This document shows positions 36,050 to 46,478 of a stretch of 64,000 nt of DNA, one piece after another. A program made the translations under genes and the position numbers. The notes under the pieces were generated by a model. That model ran no database searches, had not been told where the DNA came from, and saw nothing but the letters and a program-made list of their open reading frames with translations. How positions within the stretch are numbered: the first letter of the stretch is position 1; each line of letters opens with the position of its first letter. Source of the stretch: an uncultured Alsobacter sp. GTDB taxonomy: Bacteria > Pseudomonadota > Alphaproteobacteria > Rhizobiales > Beijerinckiaceae. The stretch spans positions 1 to 64,000 of the forward strand of contig NZ_CAMFHB010000005.1 of NCBI RefSeq assembly GCF_945952055.1, read 5' to 3'.

Positions 36050-37360
36050 ATGAAGCACCAGTTGTTCGCCACGCTCTCGGTCGCCGCCATGCTCACCGCG
36101 GCGCCGGCTCTCGCCCAGACCGAGATCCAGTGGTGGCACGCGATGACGGGCGCCAACAACGACGTCGTCAACAAGCTCGCGGCCGACTTCAACGCCTCGC
36201 AGACCGAGTTCAAGGTCGTCGCGACCTACAAGGGCTCGTACGCCGACACGCTGAACGCCGGCATCGCCGCCTTCCGCGCCGGCAACGCCCCGCACATCAT
36301 GCAGGTGTTCGAGGTCGGCACGGCGACCATGATGGGCGCCAAGGGCGCCATCAAGCCGGTGCAGGACCTGATGAAGGAGGCCGGCGAGGCCTTCGATCCC
36401 AAGTCCTACCTGCCGGCCATCACGGGCTACTATTCGACCGCCAAGGGCGACATGCTGTCGTTCCCCTTCAACTCGTCCTCCATGGTCATGTGGGTCAACA
36501 AGGACGCGCTGAAGAAGGCAAACATCGCCGAGATCCCGAAGACCTGGCCGGAGGTGTTCGACGCCGGCAAGAAGCTCAAGGCCGCCGGCTACGACAAGTG
36601 CGGCTTCACCGCCGCCTGGTCGCCGTGGGCGCTCGTCGAGCAGTTCTCGGCCTGGCACAACGTCCCGATGGGCACGAAGGCCAACGGCCTCGACGGGTTC
36701 GACACCGAGATGAAGTTCAACAGCCCGACGCATGTGCGGCTGCTGACCGACCTCGTGAACCTGCAGAAGGACAAGACCTACGACTATTCGGGCCGCGCCA
36801 ACGAGAACGAGGGGCGCTTCACCTCGGGCGAATGCCCGATCATGCTCACCTCGTCGGGCTTCTACGGCAACGTGAAGGCCAACGCGAAGTTCGAGTTCGC
36901 CGCCGCCCCGATGCCGTACTACCCGGACGTCGCCGGCGCGCCGCAGAACTCCATCATCGGCGGCGCCTCGCTGTGGGTGATGGGCGGCAAGTCGGCCGCC
37001 GAGTACAAGGGCGTGGCGAAGTTCTTCACCTTCCTGTCGAACACCGACCGCCAGGCGCAGCTGCACATCGAGTCGGGCTACCTGCCGATCACCAAGGCCG
37101 CCTATGAGAAGGTGAAGGGAATGGGGTTCTACACCCAGTTCCCGGACCGCGAGACCCCCCTCAAGGAGCTCACCAACAAGGAGCCCACCGAGAACTCGCG
37201 CGGCCTTCGCTTCGGCAACATGGTGCAGATCCGCGACATGATCTCCGAGGAGCTCGAGAACGCGCTCGCCGGCAAGAAGTCGCCCCAGCAGGCGCTCGAC
37301 GACGCGGTGGCCCGGTCCAACACGTCGCTGCGCCAGTTCGAGCGCACGGTCACCCGCTGA
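36050..37360 (+). CDS. ugpB: sn-Glycerol-3-phosphate-binding protein UgpB
   Basis: A 436-residue periplasmic binding protein (SBP_bac_1) with a signal peptide ending ALAQT. The mature N-terminus TEIQWWHAMTGANNDVVNKLAADFN is typical of UgpB, where the tryptophan pair contacts the phosphate-bearing ligand, and NAPHIMQVFEVGTATMM is also diagnostic. It delivers glycerol-3-phosphate or glycerophosphodiesters to UgpAE. It is followed after 196 bases by ugpA, with an inside-out type-A repeat in the gap, and is preceded by a probable Pho box. Confidence 0.96.
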   Translation: MKHQLFATLSVAAMLTAAPALAQTEIQWWHAMTGANNDVVNKLAADFNASQTEFKVVATYKGSYADTLNAGIAAFRAGNAPHIMQVFEVGTATMMGAKGAIKPVQDLMKEAGEAFDPKSYLPAITGYYSTAKGDMLSFPFNSSSMVMWVNKDALKKANIAEIPKTWPEVFDAGKKLKAAGYDKCGFTAAWSPWALVEQFSAWHNVPMGTKANGLDGFDTEMKFNSPTHVRLLTDLVNLQKDKTYDYSGRANENEGRFTSGECPIMLTSSGFYGNVKANAKFEFAAAPMPYYPDVAGAPQNSIIGGASLWVMGGKSAAEYKGVAKFFTFLSNTDRQAQLHIESGYLPITKAAYEKVKGMGFYTQFPDRETPLKELTNKEPTENSRGLRFGNMVQIRDMISEELENALAGKKSPQQALDDAVARSNTSLRQFERTVTR

Positions 37361-37402
37361 TGCTACCGGTCCCCCCTCTCGCGAGGAGGGGACCCACTCC
37401 TT

Positions 37403-37522
37403 GTGCGTCCTTCGACACGCGGCCTGTGGCCGCTGCTCAGGATGAGGACTGTTCGGGCCAGCCCCGACGACCACAATCCTCTTCCTGAGCAGGTCGCGCA
37501 GCGACCGTTTCGAAGGACGCAG
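37403..37522. repeat. Type-A-related palindromic repeat, copy 4 (arms reversed)
   Basis: Here the GTGCGTCCTTCGACAC arm comes first and its partner CGAAGGACGCAG last, while the CTCAGGATGAG and CTCTTCCTGAG parts face each other inside: the reverse of copies 1-3. It lies between ugpB and ugpA and could form a 3' hairpin on the ugpB message. Confidence 0.75.
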
Positions 37523-37556
37523 CATTTTCCCGCCCCTCGGGCATCGGTAAGGCCCC

Positions 37557-38438
37557 ATGGACCACCGCGCCGTCTTCGGCAACCGCCTGCTGCCCTATCT
37601 GCTGCTCTTGCCGCAGTTGGCGATCACGATCGTGTTCTTCTACTGGCCGACCTCGCAGGCGGCCTGGATGTCGTTCCGCATCGAGGATGCGTTCGGCACG
37701 AGCACGGAGTTCGTCGGCCTCGAGAACTACCAGGTCCTGCTCAAGGACCCGGCCTACTACCAGGCCATGCTGAACACCGCGGTGTTCTCCGCGCTGGTCG
37801 CGTTCCTGTCGCTGTCCATCGCGCTGTTGCTCGCGGTGATGGCCGACAAGCAGATCCGCGGCGGCACCGCCTACCGCACCCTGCTGGTGTGGCCCTACGC
37901 CGTGGCGCCGGCCATCGCCGGCGTGCTGTGGCTCTTCATGTTCCAGCCCTCGCTCGGCATGATCGGCCGCAACCTGCGCGCCATGGGCGTCGACTGGAAC
38001 CCCCTTCTGAACGGCGGCGATGCCATGACCCTCGTGGTGCTGGCCGCCACCTGGAAGCAGATCAGCTACAACTTCCTGTTCTTCCTGGCCGGCCTGCAGT
38101 CGATCCCCAAGAGCCTGATCGAGGCCGCCGCCATCGACGGGGCGCGGCCGGCCCGGCGCTTCTGGACCATCGTGTTCCCGCTGCTGTCGCCGACGACGTT
38201 CTTCCTGCTCGTCGTCAACATCGTCTACGTCTTCTTCGACACGTTCGGCATCATCGACGCCATCACCAAGGGCGGTCCGGCCCGGGCGACGGAGACGCTC
38301 GTCTACAAGGTGTTCAACGACGGGCGCCTGGGCGGCGACCTCGGCGGTTCGGCCGCGCAGTCGGTGATCCTGATGATCATCGTGATCGCGCTGACGTCGA
38401 TCCAGTTCCGCTACGTCGAGCGCAAGGTGACGTACTGA
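37557..38438 (+). CDS. ugpA: sn-Glycerol-3-phosphate ABC permease UgpA
   Basis: A 293-residue inner-membrane permease with six membrane segments. The EAA loop reads [30 protein letters not shown], which contacts the UgpC ATPase. [24 protein letters not shown] is characteristic of UgpA. It forms the heterodimeric channel with UgpE. Confidence 0.96.
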   Translation: MDHRAVFGNRLLPYLLLLPQLAITIVFFYWPTSQAAWMSFRIEDAFGTSTEFVGLENYQVLLKDPAYYQAMLNTAVFSALVAFLSLSIALLLAVMADKQIRGGTAYRTLLVWPYAVAPAIAGVLWLFMFQPSLGMIGRNLRAMGVDWNPLLNGGDAMTLVVLAATWKQISYNFLFFLAGLQSIPKSLIEAAAIDGARPARRFWTIVFPLLSPTTFFLLVVNIVYVFFDTFGIIDAITKGGPARATETLVYKVFNDGRLGGDLGGSAAQSVILMIIVIALTSIQFRYVERKVTY

Positions 38439-38460
38439 TGACCCTTTTCCCGCGGAGCGC

Positions 38461-39312
38461 ATGATGGTCGAGCGCCGCCACTGGTTCACCGACCTCCTGC
38501 CGCACATCGTGCTGTGCCTGGGCGTGCTCGTCGTCGCCTTCCCCGTGTGGCTCGCCTTCGTCGGCTCCACCTGGGACGCCGGCACCATCGCCAACGGCAA
38601 GATGCCGCTCTACCCCGGCCCCTATCTGTTCGAGAACTACAGCCGGACCATCCTGCAGGGCCGTTCAGGCACTGGAGAGCCGGTCGGCATGATGATGCTG
38701 AACAGCCTCACGATGGCGCTCGCCATTGCCTTCGGCAAGATCGCCATTTCCATCTTCTCGGCCTTCGCCATCGTCTATTTCCGCTTTCCGTTCCGGATGG
38801 CGGCGTTCTGGCTCATCTTCATCACGCTGATGCTGCCGGTCGAGGTGCGCATCTACCCGACCTACAAGGTCGTGGCCGACCTGCATCTGCTCGACACCTA
38901 TGCCGGGCTCGCCATTCCGCTGATCGCGTCGGCCACCGCGACGCTCCTGTTCCGGCAGTTCTTCATGACCGTGCCGCCCGAGCTCGTCGAGGCGTCGAAG
39001 ATCGACGGCGCCGGGCCGATGAAGTTCTTCAAGGACACGGTGCTCCCGCTCTCGGTCACGACCATGGCGGCGCTGTTCGTCATCCAGTTCATCTATGGCT
39101 GGAACCAGTACCTCTGGCCGCTGCTGATCACGACGCGGCCGGACATGCAGACCATCGTCCTGGGCATCAAGAAGATGATCGTGACCCAGGACGCCCTCAC
39201 CGAATGGCAGCTCGCGATGGCGACGGCCGTGCTGGCCATGCTGCCGCCCGTGCTCGTCGTGCTGGTGATGCAGAAGCTGTTCGTGCGCGGGCTCGTCGAG
39301 ACGGAGAAGTGA
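38461..39312 (+). CDS. ugpE: sn-Glycerol-3-phosphate ABC permease UgpE
   Basis: A 283-residue inner-membrane permease, six segments, with EAA loop PPELVEASKIDGAGPMKFFKDTVLPLS and the UgpE-typical FIYGWNQYLWPLLITTRPDMQTIVLGIKKM. The start could be either of two adjacent ATG codons (38461 or 38464). It lies 22 bases after ugpA. Confidence 0.96.
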   Translation: MMVERRHWFTDLLPHIVLCLGVLVVAFPVWLAFVGSTWDAGTIANGKMPLYPGPYLFENYSRTILQGRSGTGEPVGMMMLNSLTMALAIAFGKIAISIFSAFAIVYFRFPFRMAAFWLIFITLMLPVEVRIYPTYKVVADLHLLDTYAGLAIPLIASATATLLFRQFFMTVPPELVEASKIDGAGPMKFFKDTVLPLSVTTMAALFVIQFIYGWNQYLWPLLITTRPDMQTIVLGIKKMIVTQDALTEWQLAMATAVLAMLPPVLVVLVMQKLFVRGLVETEK

Positions 39313-39330
39313 CGTGTCGGGAGAAGTGAT

Positions 39331-40410
<1,080 letters not shown>

Positions 40411-40440
40411 ACGCGCTAGACCGGTGTGCGCTCACTTCTC

Positions 40441-40531
40441 CGCCGTCATGGCTGGGCTTGGCCCGGCCACCCACGACCTTGGAGCGGTTGAGAGGAGTCG
40501 TGGATGCCCGGGCCGAGCCCGGGCAGGACGC
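40441..40531. repeat. Type-B palindromic intergenic repeat, copy 4
   Basis: GTCATGGCTGGGCTTGGCCCGGCC... and ...GTCGTGGATGCCCGGGCCGAGCCCGGGC, with CCACCCACGAC / GTCGTGGATG able to pair. It lies between the convergent ugpC and phaB genes. Confidence 0.8.
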
Positions 40532-40594
40532 CCGGAGGGGTCGGCGCATCGTTCGGAAGAGCGCCGAGGTCTCGCGGCTCGCCAGTACCCAACG

Positions 40595-40621
40595 AAAAAG
40601 GGCGGGGTCACCCCCGCCCTT
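40595..40621 (-). terminator. Rho-independent terminator after phaB
   Basis: On the minus strand AAGGGCGGGG, a four-base loop, CCCCGCCCTT and a run of T (the AAAAA at 40595-40599 on the plus strand). It is a strong, standard terminator 24 bases after the phaB stop. Confidence 0.85.
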
Positions 40622-40644
40622 CGCGTTCCGAGCACCAGGCCGGC

Positions 40645-41370
40645 TCAGGCCATGTACTGGCCGCCGTTGATGGTGAGCGTGGAGCCGGTGATCCAGGCGG
40701 CCTCGTCGCTGGCCAGGTAGACCACCGCGGCGGCGATCTCCTCGGCCTCGCCGAGGCGGCCGATCGGGATCTGCGGCAGGATCTTGGACTTCAGCACCTC
40801 TTCCGGCACGGCCTGCACCATCTCGGTGGCGACGTAACCGGGCGAGATCACGTTGACGGTGATGCCCTTGGTCGCGTTCTCCTGCGCGAGCGCCTTGGAG
40901 AAGCCGATGACGCCGGCCTTGGCGGCCGAATAGTTCGTCTGGCCCATCTGGCCCTTCTGGCCGTTCACCGACGAGATCGAGATGATGCGGCCGAAATTGC
41001 GGGCGCGCATGCCGTCGATCACCGGGCGGGTCATCGTGAACATCGAGTCGAGGTTCGTGGAGATGACCGCCTTCCACTGGTCGAAGGTCATCTTCTGGAA
41101 GAAGCCGTCACGGGTGATGCCGGCGTTGTTGACCAGCACGTCCACCGGGCCGAGCTCGGCCTCGACCTGCTTCAGGCCGGCGGCGCAGGCGTCGGCGTTG
41201 GACACGTCCCACTTGTAGACGGAGATGCCGGTCTCGGCCTTGAACTTCTGGGCGGCCTCGTCGTTGCCGGCGTAGTTCGCCGCGACCTTGTAGCCCTTCG
41301 CATGAAGGGCCTTCGAGATGGCCGCGCCGATGCCGCGCGTGCCGCCGGTGACCACTGCTACCCGTGCCAT
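40645..41370 (-). CDS. phaB: Acetoacetyl-CoA reductase PhaB
   Basis: A 241-residue short-chain dehydrogenase that reduces acetoacetyl-CoA to (R)-3-hydroxybutyryl-CoA with NADPH. It has TGGTRGIG (8-15), NNAG (81-84) and catalytic S134, Y147 and K151 in SSVNGQKGQMGQTNYSAAK, the last stretch being diagnostic of PhaB. It follows phaA by 64 bases on the same strand and ends at a clear terminator. Confidence 0.96.
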   Translation of the reverse strand: MARVAVVTGGTRGIGAAISKALHAKGYKVAANYAGNDEAAQKFKAETGISVYKWDVSNADACAAGLKQVEAELGPVDVLVNNAGITRDGFFQKMTFDQWKAVISTNLDSMFTMTRPVIDGMRARNFGRIISISSVNGQKGQMGQTNYSAAKAGVIGFSKALAQENATKGITVNVISPGYVATEMVQAVPEEVLKSKILPQIPIGRLGEAEEIAAAVVYLASDEAAWITGSTLTINGGQYMA

Positions 41371-41434
41371 GCGTCTCCCCTCCGATGTCAGGTTGGGGCG
41401 CCCCGTTCGTCGGAGCGCCCAAGCTTCGTGTCGA

Positions 41435-42610
41435 TCAGCGCTCGACGGTGAGCGCGATGCCCATGCCGCCGCCGATGCACAACGTCGCAAGGCCCTTCTT
41501 GGCACCGCGACGCTTCATTTCGTGCAGCAGCGTCACGAAGACACGCGCGCCCGAGGCGCCGATCGGGTGACCGATGGCGATCGCGCCGCCGTTGACGTTG
41601 ACCTTGGAGGTGTCCCAGCCGAGGTCCTTGTTGACCGCGATCGCCTGGGCCGCGAAGGCCTCGTTGGCCTCGATCAGGTCGAGATCGTTGACGCTCCAGC
41701 CGGCCTTCTCGAGGGCCTTGCGGGAGGCCGGGATCGGGCCCGAGCCCATGATCGCGGGATCGACGCCGGCGGTCGCCCAGGAGGCGATGCGGGCCAGCGG
41801 GGTGAGACCGCGCTTGCTGGCCTCGGCCGCCGTCATGAGGACGACGGCGGCGGCGCCGTCGTTGATGCCCGAGGCGTTGCCGGCCGTCACCGTGCCGTCC
41901 TTCGAGAAGGCGGGACGCAGCTTGGCGACCGCGTCGATCGTGGTGCCGGGACGGATGTACTCGTCCTGGTCGACGATCACGTCGCCCTTGCGGCCGGGCA
42001 CCGTCACCGGAACGATCTCCTCGGCGAAGCGGCCGGCCTTCTGGGCGGCCTCGGCCTTGTTCTGCGAGGCCACGGCGAACTGGTCCTGCTCCTCGCGGGT
42101 GATCTGCCAGCGGGTCGCGATGTTCTCGGCCGTGTTGCCCATGTGGTAGCCGTGGAAGGCGTCCATCAGGCCGTCGCGCAGCATCGAATCGACGAACTTC
42201 ATGTCGCCCATCTTGGTGCCGTTGCGCAGGTGCGCGACGTGCTGGGCCTGGGACATGCTCTCCTGGCCGCCCGCCACGATGACGCTGGCGTCGCCGTTGG
42301 CGATCTGCTGCAGGCCGAGCGCCACCGCGCGCAGGCCCGAGCCGCAGAGCTGGTTGAGGCCCCACGCCGTCTTTTCCTGCGGGATGCCGGCCTTCATGGC
42401 GGCCTGGCGGGCGGGGTTTTGGCCCTGCCCGGCGGCGAGGATCTGGCCGAGGATGACCTCGTCCACGTCGCCCGGCGCGATCCCGGCGCGCTCGACGGCG
42501 GCCTTCACCGCGACGGCGCCCAGCTCATGGGCCGGCAGCGACGAGAGCGCCCCGTTGAACGATCCGACCGCGGTGCGGGCGGCACTGACGACGACGATAT
42601 CCGTGGCCAT
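41435..42610 (-). CDS. phaA: Acetyl-CoA acetyltransferase (beta-ketothiolase) PhaA
   Basis: A 391-residue biosynthetic thiolase condensing two acetyl-CoA. The acyl-enzyme cysteine is C89 in [10 protein letters not shown]; the C-terminal [14 protein letters not shown] histidine and the LCIGGGMG cysteine complete the site. It is the first gene of the phaAB unit and divergent from the regulator gene phaR. The synthase gene phaC is not in this window, as is common in rhizobia. Confidence 0.97.
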   Translation of the reverse strand: MATDIVVVSAARTAVGSFNGALSSLPAHELGAVAVKAAVERAGIAPGDVDEVILGQILAAGQGQNPARQAAMKAGIPQEKTAWGLNQLCGSGLRAVALGLQQIANGDASVIVAGGQESMSQAQHVAHLRNGTKMGDMKFVDSMLRDGLMDAFHGYHMGNTAENIATRWQITREEQDQFAVASQNKAEAAQKAGRFAEEIVPVTVPGRKGDVIVDQDEYIRPGTTIDAVAKLRPAFSKDGTVTAGNASGINDGAAAVVLMTAAEASKRGLTPLARIASWATAGVDPAIMGSGPIPASRKALEKAGWSVNDLDLIEANEAFAAQAIAVNKDLGWDTSKVNVNGGAIAIGHPIGASGARVFVTLLHEMKRRGAKKGLATLCIGGGMGIALTVER

Positions 42611-42870
42611 GGTGTTCCTCCGGGAGTTCGGCGAGGGCCTTCCGCACCTGCGAAATGGACGCCCCTGTCATCTCTGTCGCGATCTTTCGGACGGCAGCGC
42701 GCGGGCGTCAAGCCGCCCAAACGCCGTGCCGCATCGTTCTTTCGTTTTGCATCTTGCCCAATCCCTGACCAAAGTTGGAGGAATTCTGTTTTCGCGCTGC
42801 CGCAAAGACGCTACGGTTCGCCCTCCGGCGGATGTGGAATTGGCCGGCAGGGGGGTTCGACGGACGGCTC

Positions 42871-43473
42871 ATGGCGACTGAGAAGAAACCGACGGTCATC
42901 AAGAAGTACGCGAACCGTCGTCTGTACCATACGGGCACCAGCACCTACGTCACGCTGGACGATCTTGCCGCCATGGTGAAGGGCGGCGAGGACTTCGTCG
43001 TCTACGACGCGAAGACCAGCGAGGACATCACCCGCCCCGTGCTGGCCCAGATCATCTTCGAGCAGGAAGGCAAGGAGGGGCAGAACCTCCTCCCCATCAC
43101 CTTCCTCCGCCAGCTGATCCGCTACTACGGCGACAGCATGCAGGCCCTCGTGCCCCGCTACCTGGAACACTCGCTGCACACGCTGGCGCAGAACCACCAG
43201 GCCTTCCGCGAGCAGATGGACACCGCCTTCGGCGCGAACCCGTTCGGCACCGTGGCCTTCCACGCCGTGGATGACCAGGTCCAGAAGAACATCGCCATGT
43301 TCCGCGATGCGCTGCGCATGTTCACGCCGTTCACGATGCAGGGCGGCGCGACGGAGCCCGAGGCGGCCGCTCCTGCGGAACCCGCCAAGGCGGACCCGCC
43401 CGGCGAGATCGACGAGCTCAAGCGCCAGCTGACCGAAGTCCAGAAGCGGCTCGACAAGCTGTCGGGCAGCTGA
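42871..43473 (+). CDS. phaR: Polyhydroxyalkanoate synthesis repressor PhaR
   Basis: A 200-residue DNA- and granule-binding regulator. The N-terminal PHB/PHA accumulation regulator domain (TVIKKYANRRLYHTGTSTYVTLDDLAAMVKGGEDFVVYDAKTSEDITRPVLAQIIFEQE) binds DNA, and the middle has the amphipathic helices that bind PHB. The tail (EIDELKRQLTEVQKRLDKLSG) is a coiled coil. PhaR represses phasin genes and its own gene until PHB accumulates. It is divergent from phaAB across 260 bases. Confidence 0.95.
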   Translation: MATEKKPTVIKKYANRRLYHTGTSTYVTLDDLAAMVKGGEDFVVYDAKTSEDITRPVLAQIIFEQEGKEGQNLLPITFLRQLIRYYGDSMQALVPRYLEHSLHTLAQNHQAFREQMDTAFGANPFGTVAFHAVDDQVQKNIAMFRDALRMFTPFTMQGGATEPEAAAPAEPAKADPPGEIDELKRQLTEVQKRLDKLSGS

Positions 43474-43515
43474 GACGCGCGGGCGCGACCCCTCTTCTCT
43501 GGATGGTGAAGCATC

Positions 43516-43531
43516 ACCCCTCATCCTGAGA
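43516..43531. repeat. Type-A repeat fragment
   Basis: Only the CCCCTCATCCTGAGAG end of a type-A element remains; the partner arm is absent. It is probably a degraded copy, next to the intact type-B copy 5. Confidence 0.5.
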
Positions 43532-43568
43532 GCGCGTGAATCGTCGGTGACTCCAGCTTGCCTCACCC

Positions 43569-43670
43569 TCTCCGCGTCATGGCCGGGCTTGGCCCGGCCA
43601 CCCACGACTTGAGAATGGCCCAGCAGAGTCGTGGATGCCCGGGCCAGGCCCGGGCAGGACGGCGGAGAGG
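43569..43670. repeat. Type-B palindromic intergenic repeat, copy 5
   Basis: GTCATGGCCGGGCTTGGCC... and ...GCCCGGGCCAGGCCCGGGC with CCACCCACGAC / GTCGTGGATG pairing; the best preserved copy. It lies between the convergent phaR and EAL-domain genes. The remainder of that 296-base gap shows no gene. Confidence 0.82.
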
Positions 43671-43769
43671 GAGTTGCGAACTGGAAAACTCAGTCGCTGA
43701 GCTGCATCGCAGCCAGACTTAAAAGCCCTCAGGATCGACACCAGCGGTAGGCAGGGGCGTGGATCCGCC

Positions 43770-45551
43770 TCACGCCACCGCGCGGGCCGGCATGGTGCCC
43801 GCCGCCGCGTCGTCGAACAGCTCGCCCTGCAGGTAGGTGACGCCCCAGTCGGTGAGCATCTGGGCGGCCGTCTCGTCGGTGACCCATTCGGCCACCACCT
43901 CGACGCCCAGGTGCCGGGCGAGGTCCAGGAGCGTGCGCACGAAGAAGCGGTCGTCGGTCGAGCGGCCGATGTTCTGCACGAAAGCCCCGTCGATCTTGAC
44001 GATGTCGAACGGCAGGGCGCGCAGGTGCCGGAAGGACGTGTGGCCGGAGCCGAAGTCGTCCACCGCCAGCCGGAGGCCGAGCTCCTTCATCGCCGCGAGG
44101 CGCTGGCGCATGGCCTCCACGTCGTCGACGAGGCAGGTCTCCGTCATCTCCACCACGAGCCGGCCGGCGAGGTCGGGCCGCGCGCTCAGACGGGCCGCCA
44201 GAGCGGCGAGCCAGTCGGGGCTGCGCAGGCTCGCGGGCGAGACGTTGATCGAGAGCCGCGCCTGCGGATCGTCCTGGAGGTCGGCCAAGGCGAGGTCCAG
44301 CACGCGCTGGTCCAGCATCGGCATGAAGCCGAGCTTTTCCACCATCGGGATGACGGAGGCGGCGGCCATCACGGAGCCGTCGGTGCGCTTGATGCGCATG
44401 AGCGCCTCGCGCATCGCCACCTTGCGCGTGCCGGCATGGACGATGGGCTGGCGGGCCAGCGTCACGCGCTGCTCGTTGAGCGCGGCCACGACCTCGTCGG
44501 TGAAGCGGCGATTGCCCATCCGGCGCGTGTCACGGCGCCGGTCGGGGGAATAGGCAACGTAGGCATCCGACACCGAGGCGCGCGCCGCGGCCAGGGCCTC
44601 GTCGGCATGCAGCAGCGCGTCCTGGACCGTGTGGCCGAAGCGCGGCAGCAGCACGCCGCCAGCGCGCACGCTGGCTGCCAGGGCCCCGGCGGAGGTCTGG
44701 ATGGCGGCGTCGCGCAACGAACCGAGGAAGCGGGCCGCCGCAACGGGCAGCTGGTCCTCGGTGCATCCGGTGAGCACGATGGCGAGCTTGTTTCCGGCGA
44801 CGCGCGCCATGGCATCGGCCCGGCGCATCACCGAGCGAAGCCGCTGGGCGACCCCGGCGATGAGTTCGTCGGCCACGTCGAAGCCGTAGGCCTCGTTGAT
44901 CTCGCCGAGGGACTCGATGCCGAACAGCAGCATGGCGAAGGAGCCATGGGACTTGCGCGACCGGCTGATCTGGTCGGCGAGCAGGTCCAGGAGCTGCGCG
45001 CGCGTCAGCGCTCCGGTGAGGGGATCCGCGCCCGCGGCCTGCGTGGCCAGGCCGCCCCCGGCCTGCGCCGGCAGCACGCGCACGACCCCATGGACGCGGA
45101 TCGGCTTGCCGTCGAGCCCGGCGAACCAGCGCCCGGTGTCCTCGACGCGCAGGACCTCGGCCCCGGCGGTCTTCACGGCATAGACGGTCTGGAAGGCGAC
45201 GCCCTGTCCGGCGTCGCGGTCGGTGGATGTCGTCACCGTGTCGTAGCGCGAGCGTCCATCGCCCGGCACGATCAGGCGGGCATAGGCGCGCCCGGATGCG
45301 ATGGCGGCCGGCGAGGCGGCGCGCAGCACGGCCATGGCCTGGGCGCCCCAGGTCAGCCGGTCGTCGGTCATGTCCCAGTCGTAGACCGTCTCGCCGATGG
45401 AGCCGAGGATACCGCGCAGGTCCGCGCCGGCAGGGGACTCGTCACGGTCGCGCACCGCCGAAGCGCGGTCATCTGGTGCATGCATGCCGGTCAACGCTGC
45501 GTCCCCCATGGCGTCCGGTGCGCCACGGCCGCTCCCATCACCGCTAACCAT
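43770..45551 (-). CDS. PAS-GGDEF(degenerate)-EAL cyclic-di-GMP phosphodiesterase-like protein
   Basis: About 593 residues, soluble, with no membrane segment. An N-terminal PAS-like fold (ETVYDWDMTDDRLTWGAQAMAVL) is followed by a GGDEF domain (DPLTGALTRAQLLDLL, YGFDVADELIAGVAQRLRSV) whose active loop reads VAGNKLA in place of GGDEF, so it should not make c-di-GMP. The EAL domain keeps its catalytic pattern: MREALMRI (EAL motif), EMTETCLVDD, DDFGSGHTSFRHL and KIDGAFVQNI, so c-di-GMP hydrolysis is likely. The start is uncertain among a GTG at 45572 and ATG codons at 45551 and later. A CtrA-like box lies upstream. Confidence 0.88.
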   Translation of the reverse strand: MVSGDGSGRGAPDAMGDAALTGMHAPDDRASAVRDRDESPAGADLRGILGSIGETVYDWDMTDDRLTWGAQAMAVLRAASPAAIASGRAYARLIVPGDGRSRYDTVTTSTDRDAGQGVAFQTVYAVKTAGAEVLRVEDTGRWFAGLDGKPIRVHGVVRVLPAQAGGGLATQAAGADPLTGALTRAQLLDLLADQISRSRKSHGSFAMLLFGIESLGEINEAYGFDVADELIAGVAQRLRSVMRRADAMARVAGNKLAIVLTGCTEDQLPVAAARFLGSLRDAAIQTSAGALAASVRAGGVLLPRFGHTVQDALLHADEALAAARASVSDAYVAYSPDRRRDTRRMGNRRFTDEVVAALNEQRVTLARQPIVHAGTRKVAMREALMRIKRTDGSVMAAASVIPMVEKLGFMPMLDQRVLDLALADLQDDPQARLSINVSPASLRSPDWLAALAARLSARPDLAGRLVVEMTETCLVDDVEAMRQRLAAMKELGLRLAVDDFGSGHTSFRHLRALPFDIVKIDGAFVQNIGRSTDDRFFVRTLLDLARHLGVEVVAEWVTDETAAQMLTDWGVTYLQGELFDDAAAGTMPARAVA

Positions 45552-45588
45552 GGCACACGTTCCCGCGTGCACGGTGCTCGCGACAGCG

Positions 45589-45603
45589 TTAAGAAGGAGT
45601 TAA
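45589..45603. promoter_or_regulatory. CtrA-type binding site TTAA-N7-TTAA
   Basis: TTAA at 45589-45592, seven bases (GAAGGAG), TTAA at 45600-45603: an exact match to the full alphaproteobacterial CtrA core. It is placed 38 bases before the EAL gene start and 31 bases before the small gene at 45634, so it could govern either. Confidence 0.6.
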
Positions 45604-45633
45604 GAACTTGGGACGCGTTGAAACCGCATTGTC

Positions 45634-45927
45634 ATGACCGACCACCCGCCCCGCATGGACGCGCACGACCCGGAGATCGACACCGGGCGGACCGCTGCGG
45701 CCGGGCGCTGGATCGTCGCCATGACGGCGGGGCCCTCCGAGCGTCCCGGTCCCACGGTGCGGCCCCAGGCCGCCTTCCTGACCCAGCTTCTCGCCATGCG
45801 GGCGGGCGTGCCCCAGGCGCGCCAGCGGATGCGCGCCGAGCCGGACGTCGGCGCGGCCGCCTATCGCGACGGCCTGGCGCTGAGGCGCCCCGGTGGCCCG
45901 CTGCAAAGCCTCGACCTCGACGCCTGA
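45634..45927 (+). CDS. Hypothetical small protein
   Basis: A 97-residue frame with no family I recognise. It is hydrophilic and proline/arginine-rich with a short conserved-looking part (FLTQLLAMRAGVPQARQRMRAEP) and a C-terminal AAYRDGLALRRPGG. It is divergent from the EAL gene and next to the CtrA-like box. Coding is likely but not certain. Confidence 0.55.
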   Translation: MTDHPPRMDAHDPEIDTGRTAAAGRWIVAMTAGPSERPGPTVRPQAAFLTQLLAMRAGVPQARQRMRAEPDVGAAAYRDGLALRRPGGPLQSLDLDA

Positions 45928-46093
45928 GCGACCCGGCGTGCCGCGGCGCGCCTGCCTTGCGGGCGGCCGTCCGGAGCTCACGCCACGGCCCCCTCGTCCC
46001 GCACGCTCGACCCTTGCCTTGCCTCGCCGGGGCAGGACGGCTGACTGGTTGCCGGGCAGGCGAAACGTGAGCTCCGCTGAGCCCCAAAGACGC

Positions 46094-46117
46094 AAAAAGC
46101 CGACCCGAAGGCCGGCT
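46094..46117 (-). terminator. Rho-independent terminator after rpmF
   Basis: On the minus strand AGCCGGCC, a TTCG loop, GGTCGGCT and a T-run (AAAAA on the plus strand at 46094-46098). It stands 28 bases after the L32 stop codon. Confidence 0.82.
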
Positions 46118-46144
46118 CTCAGCAGTTGTCGATGGTGGAAGCGA

Positions 46145-46330
46145 TCAGGCTTCCGACTTCACCTTCAACACCTGGCGACCGCGGTACATGCCGGTCTTCA
46201 GGTCGATGTGGTGGGGACGGCGCAGCTCGCCCGAGTCCTTGTCCTCGACATAGGTGGGCTGCTTCAGGGCGTCGGCGGAACGACGCATGCCGCGCCGGGA
46301 CGGCGAGGTCTTTCTCTTCGGAACGGCCAT
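46145..46330 (-). CDS. rpmF: 50S ribosomal protein L32
   Basis: A 61-residue L32 beginning [20 protein letters not shown], with the alphaproteobacterial tail [21 protein letters not shown]. It lacks the four zinc-binding cysteines of some L32 forms, which is normal in this group. It lies 148 bases downstream of mtgA and is followed by a terminator. Confidence 0.98.
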   Translation of the reverse strand: MAVPKRKTSPSRRGMRRSADALKQPTYVEDKDSGELRRPHHIDLKTGMYRGRQVLKVKSEA

Positions 46331-46478
46331 GTCACTCTCCGGTGTGGTCGGCGACCCCGGGCACGGGCGCGCGGCGCCCGCAGCCGCCGGCCGCGAATTC
46401 GAAGCCGGGCTTATACAGGCAAGCTCACGGAAACGCCAGTAGCCGCTGACCTCTTTTTCGCGGGGCCCCGCGAGGGCC

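Noticed and set aside
42611-42870. PhaR operator between phaA and phaR
   Set aside because: TGC-rich patches exist (such as around 42745-42760 and 42795-42805) but none was distinctive enough to call.
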